Part shown: piece by piece, positions 41,486 through 42,665 of the stretch
Layout: every line of letters starts with the position of its first letter
Position numbering within the stretch: position 1 is the stretch's first letter
Source: Caldilineaceae bacterium
GTDB taxonomy: Bacteria; Chloroflexota; Anaerolineae; Caldilineales; Caldilineaceae
DNA length: 42,665 bases
Assembly (NCBI GenBank): GCA_022842065.1
Contig: JALHQH010000077.1
Span: forward strand, 1 to 42,665
Reading direction: 5' to 3'
Program-made: the position numbers and the translations under genes
Notes under the pieces: model-generated
What the model was told of the DNA's origin: nothing
The model's input: the letters and a program-made list of their open reading frames with translations, nothing else
The model's database searches: none

Positions 41486-42520
41486 CTAACCCCCCAACTC
41501 ATCCCGCACAATCTGCACCCCAGCCACCATGTTCTGCAACTTCTGTTTCGCGGCCCAGCGCGCGGTCTGGCTTAGCCCACAATCTGGCGCAAAGGCTAGT
41601 CGTTCGGCCGGCGCAAATTGCAGACAGCGGCGCACGCGCTCGGCGACCACGGCGGGGGTTTCGATAAAGTAGCTTTTGACATCAATGATGCCGACCGCCA
41701 CATCGCGCCGCTCGGCAATTGCGCCAATCACCTCAAGCTCGGCAAATTCGCGGCTAGCCATCTCGACGTGAATCTCATCAAGCTGCATGTTGAGAAAAGC
41801 CGGGAACATGGGGGCGTAGCGCCGGTCGCTGACCGCGTGGCCCTTGAAGTTGCCAAAACAGAGATGGGTCGAGAGGCGACACTTGCCGACGATGGGTTCG
41901 ACGGTGCGGTTAAAGATCTCGACAAAACGATCCGGATCTTCGCGATAGGCGTAACAACTCATTGAGGGTTCATCAACCGTCAACTCGGTGCAGCCGGCGG
42001 CGACCAGATCGATCAGCTCTTGGCGTACGACCGGGATCAGCGCCTCGGTAATCGCATAACGATCCGGGTATTGCGCATTGGGAATTAACCGTCCGCTCAG
42101 GGTGTAGGGGCCAGGCACACTGGCCTTGAGCGTTGGACCGGCGGGGGCAAGGGCCTGTAACCGTTTGAATTCAGCGACGGCCCCCAAGCCACGCGTTGCG
42201 CCCAATTCACCGACAATCGGCGTTTTGCCGCGCTGGTCGTGGGCCGGTGGCCCAAAGTTGCGCCGTGACGCTTCGGCCTCACCCAGCCCGTCGAGAAAGC
42301 CATAAAAGGAGAGATTAAAATCAAAGCGCGTCTGTTCGCCATCGGTGATCACATCCAAGCCGGCCGCGACCTGGTCGTGAACGGCACAGACAACTGCATC
42401 CGCCTGCAACTCGGCGATTTCATCGACGCCGAACTGTTCCAGGTGTTGCGAAGCAAATTCGAGCCAGGACGGGAAGGGATAACTGCCGATGACGGTAGTG
42501 CGCAAGGGGCGTGGTTGCAT
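41486..42520 (-). CDS. MetE C-terminal-domain-like methyltransferase
   Basis: A 344-residue protein matching the catalytic (C-terminal) half of cobalamin-independent methionine synthase. Features are TTVIGSYPFP at the start, DVITDGEQTR, TELTVDEPSMSC, and zinc ligands in STHLCFGN (His and Cys), EIHVEMASRE (Glu) and FAPDCGLSQT (Cys). It lacks the N-terminal half of full MetE, like archaeal and core MetE proteins. It may methylate homocysteine from a non-folate donor or act in another thiol-methyl transfer. No metabolic partner lies beside it. Confidence 0.88.
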   Translation of the reverse strand: MQPRPLRTTVIGSYPFPSWLEFASQHLEQFGVDEIAELQADAVVCAVHDQVAAGLDVITDGEQTRFDFNLSFYGFLDGLGEAEASRRNFGPPAHDQRGKTPIVGELGATRGLGAVAEFKRLQALAPAGPTLKASVPGPYTLSGRLIPNAQYPDRYAITEALIPVVRQELIDLVAAGCTELTVDEPSMSCYAYREDPDRFVEIFNRTVEPIVGKCRLSTHLCFGNFKGHAVSDRRYAPMFPAFLNMQLDEIHVEMASREFAELEVIGAIAERRDVAVGIIDVKSYFIETPAVVAERVRRCLQFAPAERLAFAPDCGLSQTARWAAKQKLQNMVAGVQIVRDELGG

Positions 42521-42550
42521 GGGAAATAACCTTTATAATATTGTCATATC

Positions 42551-42587
42551 AACCGGCGGGCGGCATCGAAGATGCCGCCCCCCGGTT
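42551..42587. repeat. GC-rich hairpin upstream of the MetE-like gene
   Basis: Arms 42551-42567 and 42571-42587 match at 16 of 17 positions around GAA. It lies 30 bases before the MetE-like ATG, reading on the minus strand, so it falls in the leader or promoter region. The run GCCCCCCGG is shared with the inverted repeat at 1-85. Confidence 0.6.
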
Positions 42588-42665
42588 TATAAGACAAAAG
42601 AATAATGATTAAACGTCAAAAAATACCTCGCCCCAACAAATGCGCCGATTTAGACAAAATAGCTG

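Noticed and set aside
42521..42665. Cobalamin riboswitch upstream of the MetE-like gene
   Set aside because: Only a simple hairpin is present; the region is too short and lacks a recognisable B12-box.

Overview
The window looks like chromosomal DNA from a free-living bacterium, most probably a member of the Chloroflexota. This is an inference from several things: GC-rich genes, many large multi-domain sensor kinases, secreted proteins carrying a YLPLV/YLPLI motif, and intergenic spacers full of seven-base repeats and long palindromes. There is no rRNA, tRNA or phage structural gene. One stretch (about 30200-33860) is visibly AT-rich and foreign-looking.

Layout. 371-4533: an ABC importer of the YnjBCD type (lipoprotein, two permeases, ATPase). 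4627-14067 (minus): a signalling cluster of a cache-domain histidine kinase, a CheY-like regulator, a hybrid kinase, and a 1608-residue protein that joins GGDEF, HD-GYP, GAF, histidine kinase and receiver domains. 14534-15763: an Fsr-type MFS exporter. 16315-19452: a very large secreted subtilase with calcium-binding repeats and a WSGMRF hexapeptide array. 19498-21707: a membrane histidine kinase with an OmpR-type regulator. Then mutS, a PLP aminotransferase, a small unknown protein, an ECF sigma factor, a secreted beta-propeller protein and a galactonate-dehydratase-like enolase.

The AT-rich island at 30392-33842 holds three co-directional genes: a ParB-N-domain protein, a protein with nuclease-like motifs, and a DNA cytosine-5 methyltransferase. 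I read it as a mobile restriction-modification-like or defence cassette with an unusual ParB partner. It is the best candidate for an undescribed system here.

The right end is metabolic and regulatory: a YtcJ-like amidohydrolase, a DOT1-like methyltransferase, an AraC regulator followed by an AzlCD exporter, a compact minus-strand operon (metallo-beta-lactamase-fold hydrolase, Rieske oxygenase, GNAT), and a short MetE-like protein.

Spacers are as striking as genes. Nearly every convergent gene pair is separated by a long hairpin, sometimes overlapping both stop codons. Several hairpins or arrays are built from seven- or eight-base units that differ from spacer to spacer. One family (ACCAATCACC-like) lies at or just before three start codons that have no Shine-Dalgarno sequence.
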